Positions 8,606 through 17,191 of a DNA stretch of 64,000 nt are shown piece after piece. The DNA comes from Bacteroidota bacterium (GTDB lineage: Bacteria; Bacteroidota; Bacteroidia; UBA7662; CANHCV01), in contig CANMVY010000002.1 in NCBI GenBank assembly GCA_947501265.1, positions 85,048 through 149,047 of the forward strand, given 5' to 3'. The translations under genes were made by a program, and so were the position numbers. Under the pieces are notes generated by a model. That model had not been told where the DNA came from. It ran no database searches and saw only the letters and a list, made by a program, of their open reading frames with translations. How positions within the stretch are numbered: the first letter of the stretch is position 1; each line of letters begins with the position of its first letter.

Positions 8606-9130
8606 ATGAAACTCGACTGGAAAAAATCGCTTATTGCATCTTTTTTGCTCCTGCTTTTGGAGACGGCCATTCTAAAAATGAATTGGATGAACGATACCGT
8701 TGGACGGTACCAGGTTTTTCTCAATCTGATCATTATTGTGGTTTTCCAATTGGTGGCCCTTCGCGATTTCAACCAAAACCATCCTCAAGCCACAAATAAG
8801 GATCGGATGTTGTTCATCATCCCCTTCAATTTATTGATCACCATCATCTTTGTACTTGGAAGCGGCCTTCTATTCCAAACGGTTTTCACCCAAGAAGTGG
8901 CAGCTGCAATCCGTGAAAAATCCTTACTCCTTGAACAATCTCGCGCAAGCATGGGCGGAAAATCATTGGTTCAACAAAATGAACTGATTGCAAAAGAATT
9001 AGACCTCATTAAAAAGACGTTTACTTGGGAAGGGATTTTCATTTTCAAAGGAGCCATCACCCTCTTTCAATCCATGCTTTTGGGCAGTATTTTAGCATTT
9101 ACCCTGAACGGTAAAAAATTATTCGACTAA
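8606..9130 (+). CDS. DUF4199-type membrane protein
   Basis: A 174-residue membrane protein with four predicted helices (about 8-26, 34-52, 66-92 and 140-165) and a short periplasmic or cytoplasmic loop with Gln/Glu-rich helix (95-135). The arrangement, including the FTWEGIFIFKGAIT segment before the last helix, resembles the DUF4199 family of Bacteroidota; its function is unknown. The ATG lies four bases after the T-tract of the tRNA terminator and no ribosome site or TAnnTTTG box is visible, so how it is expressed is unclear. The Nudix gene follows after 9 bases. Confidence 0.7.
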   Translation: MKLDWKKSLIASFLLLLLETAILKMNWMNDTVGRYQVFLNLIIIVVFQLVALRDFNQNHPQATNKDRMLFIIPFNLLITIIFVLGSGLLFQTVFTQEVAAAIREKSLLLEQSRASMGGKSLVQQNELIAKELDLIKKTFTWEGIFIFKGAITLFQSMLLGSILAFTLNGKKLFD

Positions 9131-9139
9131 TCTACCTGC

Positions 9140-9586
9140 ATGAAATATCCTTTCAACGTAAGAATTTACGCCATCATCCAAAATCAAGGAAAGGTACTGG
9201 TGTCCGACGAATCCTACGACAATTGGCACATTACTAAATTTCCTGGAGGAGGTTTGGAATTTGGTGAAGGGACCATCGACTGCATAAAGAGAGAATTGTG
9301 GGAAGAACTTGGTATTCACATTAATTCTGTTGAACATTTTTACACTACCGACTTCTTTCAGGCTTCTGCCCAAAATCCGAAAGTACAGGTCATTAGCATT
9401 TATTATCAGGTTAATTTGGAGAATCCCAATCAAATTGCGGTGAAGGAAAAACCCTTTGATTTTGGGCTAAATTCCATTAAACAATGTTTTCGATGGATTG
9501 ATATTGCCTCCATTGAAGCCAACACGCTAACCTTACCAGTAGATCAAGTAGTGGCCATGAAATTGAAAAGCGGTTATTTAGAATAA
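9140..9586 (+). CDS. Nudix hydrolase
   Basis: A 148-residue pyrophosphohydrolase. The complete Nudix box (G x5 E x7 REUxEExGU) runs from about residue 36 to 58: GGGLEFGEGT...KRELWEELGI, giving the metal-binding glutamates. Enzymes of this family split nucleoside diphosphates linked to another group (oxidised dNTPs, NADH, ADP-ribose, nucleotide sugars); the substrate cannot be told here. It lies nine bases behind the DUF4199 gene and probably shares its message. Confidence 0.9.
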   Translation: MKYPFNVRIYAIIQNQGKVLVSDESYDNWHITKFPGGGLEFGEGTIDCIKRELWEELGIHINSVEHFYTTDFFQASAQNPKVQVISIYYQVNLENPNQIAVKEKPFDFGLNSIKQCFRWIDIASIEANTLTLPVDQVVAMKLKSGYLE

Positions 9587-9603
9587 ATAAAAACAATTTG
9601 GCT

Positions 9604-9611
9604 TATCTTTG
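9604..9611 (+). promoter_or_regulatory. -7 promoter element of the suf operon
   Basis: TATCTTTG followed by C matches TAnnTTTG, 26 bases before the sufB ATG. No recognisable IscR-like operator is evident in the short leader. Confidence 0.55.
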
Positions 9612-9637
9612 CGTTTCGAAAGCAAAACCGCTTTTTT

Positions 9638-11080
9638 ATGAGCAAAGACCAAGAAATATTAGATTCGATTACTTCGCAGGAATACCAGTGGGGATTCGAA
9701 AGTAATATTGACCAAGAAATCGCCGCCATTGGCCTTTCTGAAGATACCATTCGCTTCATTTCAAAAAAGAAAAACGAACCCGAATGGATGTTGGAGTGGA
9801 GATTAAAAGCGTTTGAAATTTGGAAATCCATGCCCGAGCCAAACTGGCAAAATTTGGAATACGCACCAGTTGATTTTCAATCCATTTCTTATTACGCAGA
9901 ACCCAAAAAGAAAACCTTGAACTCGTTGGATGAGCTTGATCCAGAAATTAAAGCCACCTATGACAAACTCGGAATACCTTTGGAGGAACAAAAACTTTTG
10001 GCAGGAGTGGCAGTAGATGCCGTTCTCGATTCGGTTTCGGTCGTTACCACCTACAAAGAACGGCTTGCTCAAGATGGCATTATTTTTTGCAGTTTTAGCG
10101 AAGCCGTACACGAACATCCAGAATTGGTAAAAAAATACCTCGGTTCGGTTGTTCCTGTAGCAGACAATTATTTCTCGGCTCTCAATTGCGCCGTATTTTC
10201 CGATGGTTCTTTTGTTTATATCCCCAAAGGAGTTCGTTGCCCCATGGAATTATCCACCTATTTCCGCATCAATGCGAAAAACACAGGTCAATTTGAACGC
10301 ACCTTGATTATCGCCGATGATCACAGTTATGTTTCGTATTTGGAAGGTTGCACAGCACCCCAACGCGACGAAAATCAGCTCCACGCAGCAGTAGTTGAAT
10401 TGGTAGCCATGGAACATGCAGAGATCAAATATTCCACGGTTCAAAACTGGTTTCCAGGTGATAAAGATGGAAAGGGTGGAATTTATAATTTCGTGACCAA
10501 ACGAGGCGCCTGCTTAGGAAATCACTCCAAAATTTCTTGGACCCAAGTCGAAACTGGCTCGGCTGTTACGTGGAAATACCCTTCTTGTATTTTAAAAGGC
10601 GATTACAGCGTAGGAGAATTTTATTCCGTTGCCGTAACCAACAACTTCCAACAAGCCGATACCGGGACAAAAATGATTCATACGGGGAAACACACCCGTT
10701 CTCGAATCGTTTCAAAAGGAATTAGCGCAGGAAAAAGTCAGAACAGCTACAGAGGACTGGTTCGTGTAAACAAACGTGCTGAAGGTGCTCGGAACTTCTC
10801 CCAATGCGATTCATTGTTGTTGGGCGATCGTTGCGGGGCTCACACTTTCCCCTATTTCGAAATTCTCAACAATTCAGCCAACGTAGAACACGAAGCAACC
10901 ACCTCCAAAATTGGAGAAGATATTCTTTTCTACTTCCGTCAAAGAGGAATTGGAGAGGAAGATGCCGTTGCTATGATTGTGAACGGATATGCCAAAGAAG
11001 TCTTGGATCAACTCCCCATGGAGTTTGCCGTAGAAGCCAAAAAATTATTAGCCATTAGTTTAGAAGGAAGCGTAGGATAA
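9638..11080 (+). CDS. sufB: Fe-S cluster assembly scaffold SufB
   Basis: A 480-residue SufB, the usual length. Hallmarks are the [14 protein letters not shown]-terminus, the [17 protein letters not shown] block, the beta-helix core with [22 protein letters not shown], and the C-terminal [25 protein letters not shown] region with its conserved Glu/His. SufB forms the SufBC2D complex on which Fe-S clusters are built. First gene of sufBCDSE-T; its TAA shares one base with the ATG of sufC. Confidence 0.97.
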   Translation: MSKDQEILDSITSQEYQWGFESNIDQEIAAIGLSEDTIRFISKKKNEPEWMLEWRLKAFEIWKSMPEPNWQNLEYAPVDFQSISYYAEPKKKTLNSLDELDPEIKATYDKLGIPLEEQKLLAGVAVDAVLDSVSVVTTYKERLAQDGIIFCSFSEAVHEHPELVKKYLGSVVPVADNYFSALNCAVFSDGSFVYIPKGVRCPMELSTYFRINAKNTGQFERTLIIADDHSYVSYLEGCTAPQRDENQLHAAVVELVAMEHAEIKYSTVQNWFPGDKDGKGGIYNFVTKRGACLGNHSKISWTQVETGSAVTWKYPSCILKGDYSVGEFYSVAVTNNFQQADTGTKMIHTGKHTRSRIVSKGISAGKSQNSYRGLVRVNKRAEGARNFSQCDSLLLGDRCGAHTFPYFEILNNSANVEHEATTSKIGEDILFYFRQRGIGEEDAVAMIVNGYAKEVLDQLPMEFAVEAKKLLAISLEGSVG

Positions 11081-11838
11081 TGTTACAAATCAAAAACTTA
11101 CATGCCCAAATTGAGGGCAAACCCATCTTAAAAGGGATCAATCTCGAAGTTAAAGCTGGAACGGTTCACGCCATCATGGGACCCAATGGTTCGGGCAAAA
11201 GTACCCTTTCCTCCGTTATTGCAGGTCGGGAAGAATACGAAGTAACCGAAGGCGAAATTTGGTTCAATGGCGTCAATATCCTTGAATTAGAACCTGAAGA
11301 GCGAGCTAGAGAAGGACTGTTTTTGGCGTTTCAATACCCGATTGAAATTCCCGGTGTTTCCAACGCCAATTTCATCAAAATGGCGGTTAACGAAGTAAGA
11401 AAACACAAAGGATTGGAATCCCTCTCGGCAACCGATTTCCTAAAATTGATGCGTGAAAAAGCTGCGCTTGTAGGTTTGAAAGACGATTTCTTGAAGCGAT
11501 CTGTAAACGCAGGATTTTCCGGAGGCGAGAAAAAAAGAAACGAAATCTTCCAATTGGCCATGCTCGATCCAAAATTGAGTATCCTTGATGAAACCGATTC
11601 TGGTTTGGATATCGATGCGCTTCGTACCGTGGCTGAAGGCGTAAACGCTCTAAAAAATTCTGAAAACGCTTTTTTGGTTATTACCCACTACCAACGACTA
11701 TTGGATTACATCGTTCCAGATGTTGTTCACGTTTTGTACGATGGACGCATTGTTGAAACTGGTGATAAAAATCTTGCTCTAAAATTAGAAGACCAAGGAT
11801 ACGATTGGGTGATTGAAAAGCATAAACAGGAGGCGTAA
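11080..11838 (+). CDS. sufC: Fe-S cluster assembly ATPase SufC
   Basis: A 252-residue ABC-type ATPase: Walker [10 protein letters not shown] (about 34-42), Q-loop in [12 protein letters not shown], signature [11 protein letters not shown], Walker [13 protein letters not shown] (SufC-type, with DETDSGLD rather than DEATSALD) and the switch His in [12 protein letters not shown]. It drives conformational change of the SufB-SufD scaffold in the cytoplasm. It begins within the TAATG junction with sufB and ends two bases before sufD. Confidence 0.97.
   Translation: MLQIKNLHAQIEGKPILKGINLEVKAGTVHAIMGPNGSGKSTLSSVIAGREEYEVTEGEIWFNGVNILELEPEERAREGLFLAFQYPIEIPGVSNANFIKMAVNEVRKHKGLESLSATDFLKLMREKAALVGLKDDFLKRSVNAGFSGGEKKRNEIFQLAMLDPKLSILDETDSGLDIDALRTVAEGVNALKNSENAFLVITHYQRLLDYIVPDVVHVLYDGRIVETGDKNLALKLEDQGYDWVIEKHKQEA
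11828..11833 (+). promoter_or_regulatory. Shine-Dalgarno site of sufD
   Basis: A perfect AGGAGG seven bases before the sufD ATG, inside the last codons of sufC. Such sites are rare in this window. Confidence 0.6.
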
Positions 11839-11840
11839 AC

Positions 11841-12962
11841 ATGTTTCAAGAACAACTTCCTGCACTTTTTGAAAAATGGGGAAAACCCGAATTGGCACAA
11901 ATTGCTAAAAATGGTTCATTTCCAAATCGAAAAGTAGAATCTTGGAAATATACTCCCGTTCAGAATATCCAAATTTCAGAAAGCGAGAAAAGCACCCTAA
12001 ATCTTCCTTTTGAAGGCATTTTGTTGGAACCCAACACCCAAGCCGAAGGAATTCAAATCGGATTTGAAGCAGTAGATTTTCCCCGAAAAGACATTTTCGA
12101 TGATTTTGCTAACGAATCTTTCCAACTTGTTCTAACGGTAACCATTAGCCGGAAGTTCAAGTCAGAATTACCGCTCATTTGGGTTCATCAACCCACCTCG
12201 GTTTCAACCGATTGCATCAAAATTATCGTAGAAGAAGGTGCCACAGCCAATTTTATTGAATTGTATCAAGGAAACCAACAATTGGCCTTGACGTATTCCA
12301 ACATTTTGGTGGGAGTTAATGCTATCTTCAACCACTTTCAGTTTCAGTTTGATGGATTCAAGGCGGGCATGCCCCAAGTTTTATCCAAAATTTATGCTCA
12401 GCAGCATGCCCAATCAACCTACCAACATACGGTCATTACTTTTGATGGCTCTTGGATACGGAATGAATTGAATGTTACTCATTTAGGAGAATACTTGTTC
12501 ACCGGAATGAACGGACTTTATGTAGCCGATGGAAATCGATTGGTCGACAATCACACCAACTTGGAACATGCAAAACCGAACGGAGAGAGTTCTGAATTCT
12601 ACAAAGGGATTGCCATGGATCGTGGACAAGCCGTTTTCAACGGGAGAATTCATGTTTTCCAAGATGCTCAGAAAACCAATGCGTTTCAAAATAACCAAAA
12701 TCTTCTTTTGAGCAATGAAGCGCAGATCAATGCAAAACCACAATTGGAAATTTTTGCAGATGATGTAAAATGTTCCCACGGCGCAACCGTTGGGAAATTG
12801 CGTCAAGACGAAATCTTTTATCTCCAATCCCGCGGTCTTTCCAAAGAAACAGCAACTCAGCTCCTCACCAATGCTTTCGGAGCCGAAGTGATAGAAAAGA
12901 TTGAAAATGAAACCCTTCGTAGCTATTGCTTGGAAGCCTGGAACAATAAAATGGGTATTTAA
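11841..12962 (+). CDS. sufD: Fe-S cluster assembly protein SufD
   Basis: A 373-residue SufD, the paralogue of SufB and third member of SufBC2D. The N-terminal RKVESWKYTPVQNI segment and C-terminal NQNLLLSNEAQINAKPQLEIFADDVKCSHGATVG block, with the conserved Cys-His pair, are diagnostic; the end LLTNAFGAEVIEKI matches the family. It supports iron acquisition by the scaffold. A full Shine-Dalgarno site precedes it, unusual in this genome, and its TAA overlaps the sufS ATG by one base. Confidence 0.96.
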   Translation: MFQEQLPALFEKWGKPELAQIAKNGSFPNRKVESWKYTPVQNIQISESEKSTLNLPFEGILLEPNTQAEGIQIGFEAVDFPRKDIFDDFANESFQLVLTVTISRKFKSELPLIWVHQPTSVSTDCIKIIVEEGATANFIELYQGNQQLALTYSNILVGVNAIFNHFQFQFDGFKAGMPQVLSKIYAQQHAQSTYQHTVITFDGSWIRNELNVTHLGEYLFTGMNGLYVADGNRLVDNHTNLEHAKPNGESSEFYKGIAMDRGQAVFNGRIHVFQDAQKTNAFQNNQNLLLSNEAQINAKPQLEIFADDVKCSHGATVGKLRQDEIFYLQSRGLSKETATQLLTNAFGAEVIEKIENETLRSYCLEAWNNKMGI

Positions 12963-14188
12963 TGGAATTCGATGTAAACCTCATTCGTCAACAGTTTCCG
13001 ATCCTTTCGGAAGCCACCATTCACGGAAAACCTTTGGTTTACTTCGATAATGCAGCAACAACCCAAAAGCCACAATCGGTTATCGATGCAATTTCGCATT
13101 ATTACCGTACCGAAAATGCTAATGTGCACCGCGGAGTTCACGATTTGAGCCAACGCGCCACCCAGAATTTTGAAAATACCCGAAACGAATTGGCGCGTTA
13201 CCTTGGAAATATTGATCCTAAAACCATCATTTTTACCAAAGGAACCACCGAATCCATCAATTTGGTGGCCCACTCCTACCCGATGGCTTTCCTCAAACCT
13301 GGGGATTCCATTCTCATTACCGAAATGGAACACCATGCCAATATCGTTCCCTGGCAAATGGCTTGCGAAAGGCATGGATTGAATTTAAAAGTATTGCCCA
13401 TCAACGAAAAAGGCGAATGGGACTTGGAATTCCTTCCGAAACTTTTGGACGAAAACGTCAAATTCATCGCTTGTTCGTGGGTATCCAATACCCTTGGAAC
13501 CATTAATCCCATTCAAACCATGATCGATGCTGCCAGAAAAATTGGTGCAAAAATTTTGGTCGATGGGGCACAAGCGGTCGGGCACTTCAAGGTTGATTTA
13601 AAATCGTTGGACGCCGATTTTTTTGTTTTTTCTGCCCATAAAATGTTTGGTCCAACGGGACTTGGTTTCTTGGTTGGAAAGGAAGAGTTGCTTCAACAAA
13701 TGCCACCATATCAAACCGGTGGAGAAATGATTCAAGAAGTAACTTTTGAGAAAACCACGTTCAATGGCCTTCCTTTCAAGTTTGAGACGGGTACTCCGGC
13801 CATTGCAGAAGTCATTGCTTTCCAAAAGAGTCTTCAATTTCTGAATACGATTTCCCTTGATAAAGCCCATCAACACGAAAGTTTGTTGCTTAAAAGAGCT
13901 ACAGATGGACTAAATGAAATTCCAGAAATTGTATTTTTTGGAACATCCGATCAAAAAGTTTCCGTTTTATCCTTTAATCTCAACGGAGTTCATCCTTTCG
14001 ATATAGGAACCATTTTAGATCAACGTGGAATTGCAATTCGCACCGGACATCACTGCACTCAACCCATCATGCAAAAATTCAAGGTACCCGGCATGTGCAG
14101 GGCATCTTTCTCCCTTTACAATACCATTGAAGAGGTTGACTTTTTTATTGAATCGGTAAGGAAAGCAGCTAAAATGTTGTGTTCATGA
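12962..14188 (+). CDS. sufS: cysteine desulfurase SufS
   Basis: A 408-residue class V aminotransferase-fold PLP enzyme that takes sulfur from cysteine. The N-terminal YFDNAATTQKP block, PLP Lys in SAHKMFGPTG (about residue 226), and the catalytic Cys in RTGHHCTQP (about 365) mark group II (SufS/CsdA) desulfurases. It passes persulfide sulfur to SufE, encoded next with an ATGA overlap, then to SufB. Confidence 0.97.
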   Translation: MEFDVNLIRQQFPILSEATIHGKPLVYFDNAATTQKPQSVIDAISHYYRTENANVHRGVHDLSQRATQNFENTRNELARYLGNIDPKTIIFTKGTTESINLVAHSYPMAFLKPGDSILITEMEHHANIVPWQMACERHGLNLKVLPINEKGEWDLEFLPKLLDENVKFIACSWVSNTLGTINPIQTMIDAARKIGAKILVDGAQAVGHFKVDLKSLDADFFVFSAHKMFGPTGLGFLVGKEELLQQMPPYQTGGEMIQEVTFEKTTFNGLPFKFETGTPAIAEVIAFQKSLQFLNTISLDKAHQHESLLLKRATDGLNEIPEIVFFGTSDQKVSVLSFNLNGVHPFDIGTILDQRGIAIRTGHHCTQPIMQKFKVPGMCRASFSLYNTIEEVDFFIESVRKAAKMLCS

Positions 14189-14610
14189 ATAAATCCATCG
14201 CTCAATTGCAAGATGAACTGATTGAGGTTTTTTCTTTCCTTGATGATTGGGAAGATAAGTATTCAGTCATTATCGATTATGGGAAACAATTATCCGCTTT
14301 CCCAGAAGAGTTTAAAAGAGACGAATTCATCGTAAAAGGCTGCCAATCCAGGGTTTGGATAGTTGGTCAAAAAATGGAAAATGGCGAAATTCACTATCAT
14401 GCCGATAGCGATGCCATCATCACCAAAGGTCTCGTTGCATTGGTTCTTTCCATCTTTAACAACCAAAAACCATCGGAAATTATTCATGCAAATCTGGATT
14501 TCTTCGAAAAGATTGGATTGGGATCTCACCTCACTCCTACCCGAGCCAACGGACTATTAGAAATGATCAAAAGGGTAAAAAACATTGCACAAACGTTTGA
14601 AAAGTCATGA
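14185..14610 (+). CDS. sufE: sulfur acceptor SufE
   Basis: A 141-residue SufE. The persulfide-accepting Cys is C53 in KGCQSRVWIVG, with the C-terminal SHLTPTRANGLLEMIKRV typical of the family. It stimulates SufS and shuttles sulfur to SufBCD. I start it at the ATG at 14185, which forms the ATGA overlap with sufS; a GTG two codons upstream (14179) is less likely. Confidence 0.96.
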   Translation: MNKSIAQLQDELIEVFSFLDDWEDKYSVIIDYGKQLSAFPEEFKRDEFIVKGCQSRVWIVGQKMENGEIHYHADSDAIITKGLVALVLSIFNNQKPSEIIHANLDFFEKIGLGSHLTPTRANGLLEMIKRVKNIAQTFEKS

Positions 14611-14924
14611 ATAAATCAACGATAGAATTGCAAAACGACGTCATCGAGGTGATCAAAACCTGCCATGACCCAGAAATTCCTGTAAACATTTACGAATTAG
14701 GTCTGATTTATGAGGTTAAAGTGAATGCAGACTTTTTCGTAGATGTTCTAATGACCCTGACTTCACCTTCTTGTCCGGTTGCGGGTTCCCTTCCTGGAGA
14801 GGTTGAAGATAAAATTAAGGGGATGGAAGGAGTTGAAGGAGCGAAAGTTACGCTTACGTTTGATCCTCCTTGGACCCAAGATTTAATGAGTGAAGCAGCG
14901 AAGTTAGAACTAGGGATGTTTTAA
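14607..14924 (+). CDS. sufT: SUF-associated MIP18-family protein SufT
   Basis: A 105-residue DUF59/MIP18 domain protein. The CHDPEIPVNIYELGLIYEV block and SPSCPVAGSLPGEVEDKI with its reactive Cys are the family hallmarks. Proteins of this type help mature Fe-S proteins or carry clusters, and the gene commonly closes suf operons. It starts inside the sufE stop (ATGA). Confidence 0.9.
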   Translation: MNKSTIELQNDVIEVIKTCHDPEIPVNIYELGLIYEVKVNADFFVDVLMTLTSPSCPVAGSLPGEVEDKIKGMEGVEGAKVTLTFDPPWTQDLMSEAAKLELGMF

Positions 14925-14938
14925 CCGGATTTTCATTG

Positions 14939-14946
14939 TACCTTTG
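14939..14946 (+). promoter_or_regulatory. -7 promoter element of E2 gene
   Basis: TACCTTTG followed by C matches TAnnTTTG exactly, 19 bases before the ATG, right behind the suf operon. Confidence 0.55.
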
Positions 14947-14965
14947 CACATATTTTCTTTGAATC

Positions 14966-16282
14966 ATGGCTCAATTTGAACTTTTGATGCCCAAAATGGG
15001 CGAATCAATTACCGAGGCAACTATCCTCAAATGGTTAAAAAAAGAAGGCGATTCCATCGCTTTGGATGAAGCAGTGTTAGAAATTGCGACAGATAAAGTC
15101 GATTCTGAAGTTCCTTCTCCGGTTGCGGGCGTTTTAACAAAAGTGATGTTCAAAGAGAACGATGTTGTTGCCGTTGGCACTCCACTTGCGATCATTGAAA
15201 CTGAAGCTTCGGTGGCCGCAGCTCCTGCCGCAACACCAGCTCCGGCTCCTGTTGCTGAAGCAGCCCCTGCTCCAACTCCTGTTGCGGCACCTGTTGCTCC
15301 AGCGCAAGTTGCAGCTCCAGTTTCTCAGGGTGATCGTTTTTACTCTCCTTTGGTTCTGAATATTGCCAAACAAGAAGGAATCGGAATGGCTGAATTGGAA
15401 ACTATTCCCAGTACCGGAGCCGAAGGTCGATTAACGAAAAAAGATATTTTATCTTACGTTTCGCAGCGCGGACAAGCCCCTGCGGCGGCTGATGCTGCTC
15501 CCGCTCCGATTGCTGCCCCTGCAGCAGCTGCTCCTGCGCCAACCCCAGCTCCTGCTCCCATTTCCATCAACGGAAGAGAAGAGATCATCGAAATGGATCG
15601 CATGCGCAAAATGATTGGAGAAAACATGGTGAAGGCAAAACAGATTGCCCCTCACGTGACCTCTTTCGTTGAAGCCGATGTAACCAACATCGTTAAATGG
15701 AGAGATAAAGTAAAAGGTAATTTCGAAAAGAAATACGGCACCAAGCTAACGTTTACGCCCATTTTTATGGAAGCCATCATCAAGGCGATCAAAGATTACC
15801 CGATGATCAATGTTTCCGTTCAGGGTGATAAAATCATCAAGAAAAATTACATCAATTTAGGAATGGCAGCTGCATTACCAAGCGGCAACCTAATTGTTCC
15901 CGTTATTCACGATGCTGATTTCCTAAATCTACCCGGTTTGGCGGCTAAAGTAAACGATTTAGCGAACCGTGCTCGAACCAACAAATTGAAACCGGAAGAA
16001 ATTCAGGGAGGTACGTATACATTAACCAACGTTGGTTCTTTTGGCAACTGGATGGGAACGCCCATCATACCTCAGCCTCAAGTTGCCATCTTGGCGGTTG
16101 GTGCCATCATTAAAAAACCAGCGGTCATCGAAACTCCTGAAGGTGACATGATTGCTGTTCGTCACAAAATGTTCTTGAGCCATAGTTACGACCACCGTGT
16201 TGTTGATGGTGCACTTGGAGGCATGTTTGTTCGACGCGTTGCTGATTACTTGGAACAGTGGGATGTTTCCCGCGATTCGTAA
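14966..16282 (+). CDS. 2-oxoacid dehydrogenase E2 (dihydrolipoamide acyltransferase)
   Basis: A 438-residue E2 core enzyme: one N-terminal lipoyl domain (1-78; lipoyl-Lys in ATDKVDSE), an Ala/Pro linker (84-125), a peripheral-subunit-binding domain (about 130-168; SPLVLNIAKQ..GRLTKKDI), a second Ala/Pro linker, and the catalytic acyltransferase domain (about 205-435) with the active-site motif SYDHRVVDGALGG. The lipoyl sequence (PKMGESITEATILKWLKKEGD) fits the branched-chain/generic E2 of Bacteroidota, but pyruvate or 2-oxoglutarate cannot be excluded. The E1 and E3 genes are not adjacent. A bidirectional terminator follows. Confidence 0.92.
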   Translation: MAQFELLMPKMGESITEATILKWLKKEGDSIALDEAVLEIATDKVDSEVPSPVAGVLTKVMFKENDVVAVGTPLAIIETEASVAAAPAATPAPAPVAEAAPAPTPVAAPVAPAQVAAPVSQGDRFYSPLVLNIAKQEGIGMAELETIPSTGAEGRLTKKDILSYVSQRGQAPAAADAAPAPIAAPAAAAPAPTPAPAPISINGREEIIEMDRMRKMIGENMVKAKQIAPHVTSFVEADVTNIVKWRDKVKGNFEKKYGTKLTFTPIFMEAIIKAIKDYPMINVSVQGDKIIKKNYINLGMAAALPSGNLIVPVIHDADFLNLPGLAAKVNDLANRARTNKLKPEEIQGGTYTLTNVGSFGNWMGTPIIPQPQVAILAVGAIIKKPAVIETPEGDMIAVRHKMFLSHSYDHRVVDGALGGMFVRRVADYLEQWDVSRDS

Positions 16283-16284
16283 TA

Positions 16285-16313
16285 AAAAAATCCCGCTGAT
16301 GCGGGATTTTTTG
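16285..16313. terminator. bidirectional intrinsic terminator
   Basis: ATCCCGC/GCGGGAT hairpin with loop TGAT, an A-run on the left and a T-run on the right; it serves both the E2 gene (+) and the ftcD-idi operon (-) that converge here. Confidence 0.8.
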
Positions 16314-16319
16314 TTGGTT

Positions 16320-16676
16320 TTAACCTGAATAATATTTTCGAAAAAGCACTTTCATGGCTTCTCGTTTGAGAATCACCATGGCTAAATCTTTTCCTTCCAA
16401 TTCATTGCCATGAAAAGGCAAATCTTCGGGTTTTAAATCGATTCGATACAGGAGTGAAGCCAATTGTTCTCCGTTGGATTCTCCCAAATGCCCGCAAAGG
16501 GAAGAAATGTTTTCCAAAAGTTCACCGGGATTTTGCGCACTCATCTCATAAGGAGCACCGGCTAATGCTAAATCTTTATTGAATTGGGCTACAATCTCCT
16601 CAACAAATCCAGGAAAACTGACCCATTCTGAAGGATTGGCGGCAACCAATGGAATTTGTGCAAGTGTGAGCTTCAT
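16320..16676 (-). CDS. conserved-looking small protein of unknown function
   Basis: I do not recognise this 118-residue protein. It has no signal peptide or membrane segment, is mildly acidic, appears mainly helical (FVEEIVAQFNKDLALAGAPY, LENISSLCGHLGES), and ends in a basic stretch (LKREAMKVLFRKYYSG). Its ATG shares one base with the idi stop, so it is the last gene of ftcD-idi-this. The tight coupling argues that it is real. No function can be inferred. Confidence 0.6.
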   Translation of the reverse strand: MKLTLAQIPLVAANPSEWVSFPGFVEEIVAQFNKDLALAGAPYEMSAQNPGELLENISSLCGHLGESNGEQLASLLYRIDLKPEDLPFHGNELEGKDLAMVILKREAMKVLFRKYYSG

Positions 16677-17191
16677 TAAAGACCTAATTCAACTTTTTTA
16701 TCGACGATGAGATGAAACCAAACGGTGTATTTTTCTGGATGCACCTCCAAATCAAATTCCAACTCTTTCCAAGAAATCCATTTCCAATCGGACACTTCAT
16801 CGGGATCAGGCCACGGTTTTCCGTCGAATTCTCCAAAGAAAACGTGATCGTATTCATGTTCGGTAAGCCCATTATCAAACTTTGCTAAATACTTGAATTG
16901 AAAAGCTGGCTGAAGTTCTACCTCAATTCCCATTTCTTCTTTCAAGCGACGTTTGGCTGCAGGAAGCGATTCTTCCCCTGGAGATGGATGCGAACAACAC
17001 GTATTGGTCCAAAGTCCGCCCGAATGGTATTTTGCGGGATTTCGCTGGTGAATAAGCCACTCGCCCTTTTTGTTAAATAAAAGAACAGAAATAGCACGAT
17101 GTAGGGCTCCTTCTTCGTGAGCGGCCTGTTTGCCCATGCTACCAATGACTTGGTCTTGGTCGTTCACTAAGATAACTTGTGGTTCTTCCAT
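16676..17191 (-). CDS. idi: isopentenyl-diphosphate delta-isomerase, type I
   Basis: A 171-residue type I IPP isomerase, a Nudix-fold enzyme interconverting IPP and DMAPP for isoprenoid synthesis. The TNTCCSHPSPGE segment contains the catalytic Cys and metal-binding His, and EHEYDHVFFGE the catalytic Glu; RRLKEEMGIEVEL is the Nudix-like helix. Length is usual for bacteria. Its ATG overlaps the ftcD stop by one base (TAATG), a puzzling pairing of isoprenoid and histidine/folate metabolism. Confidence 0.95.
   Translation of the reverse strand: MEEPQVILVNDQDQVIGSMGKQAAHEEGALHRAISVLLFNKKGEWLIHQRNPAKYHSGGLWTNTCCSHPSPGEESLPAAKRRLKEEMGIEVELQPAFQFKYLAKFDNGLTEHEYDHVFFGEFDGKPWPDPDEVSDWKWISWKELEFDLEVHPEKYTVWFHLIVDKKVELGL

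Noticed and set aside
15175-15189. A perfect sigma-54 consensus (TGGCAC-N5-TTGC) on the plus strand
   Set aside because: It lies inside the lipoyl-domain coding region of the E2 gene, where it encodes conserved residues, with no gene start downstream; taken as chance.
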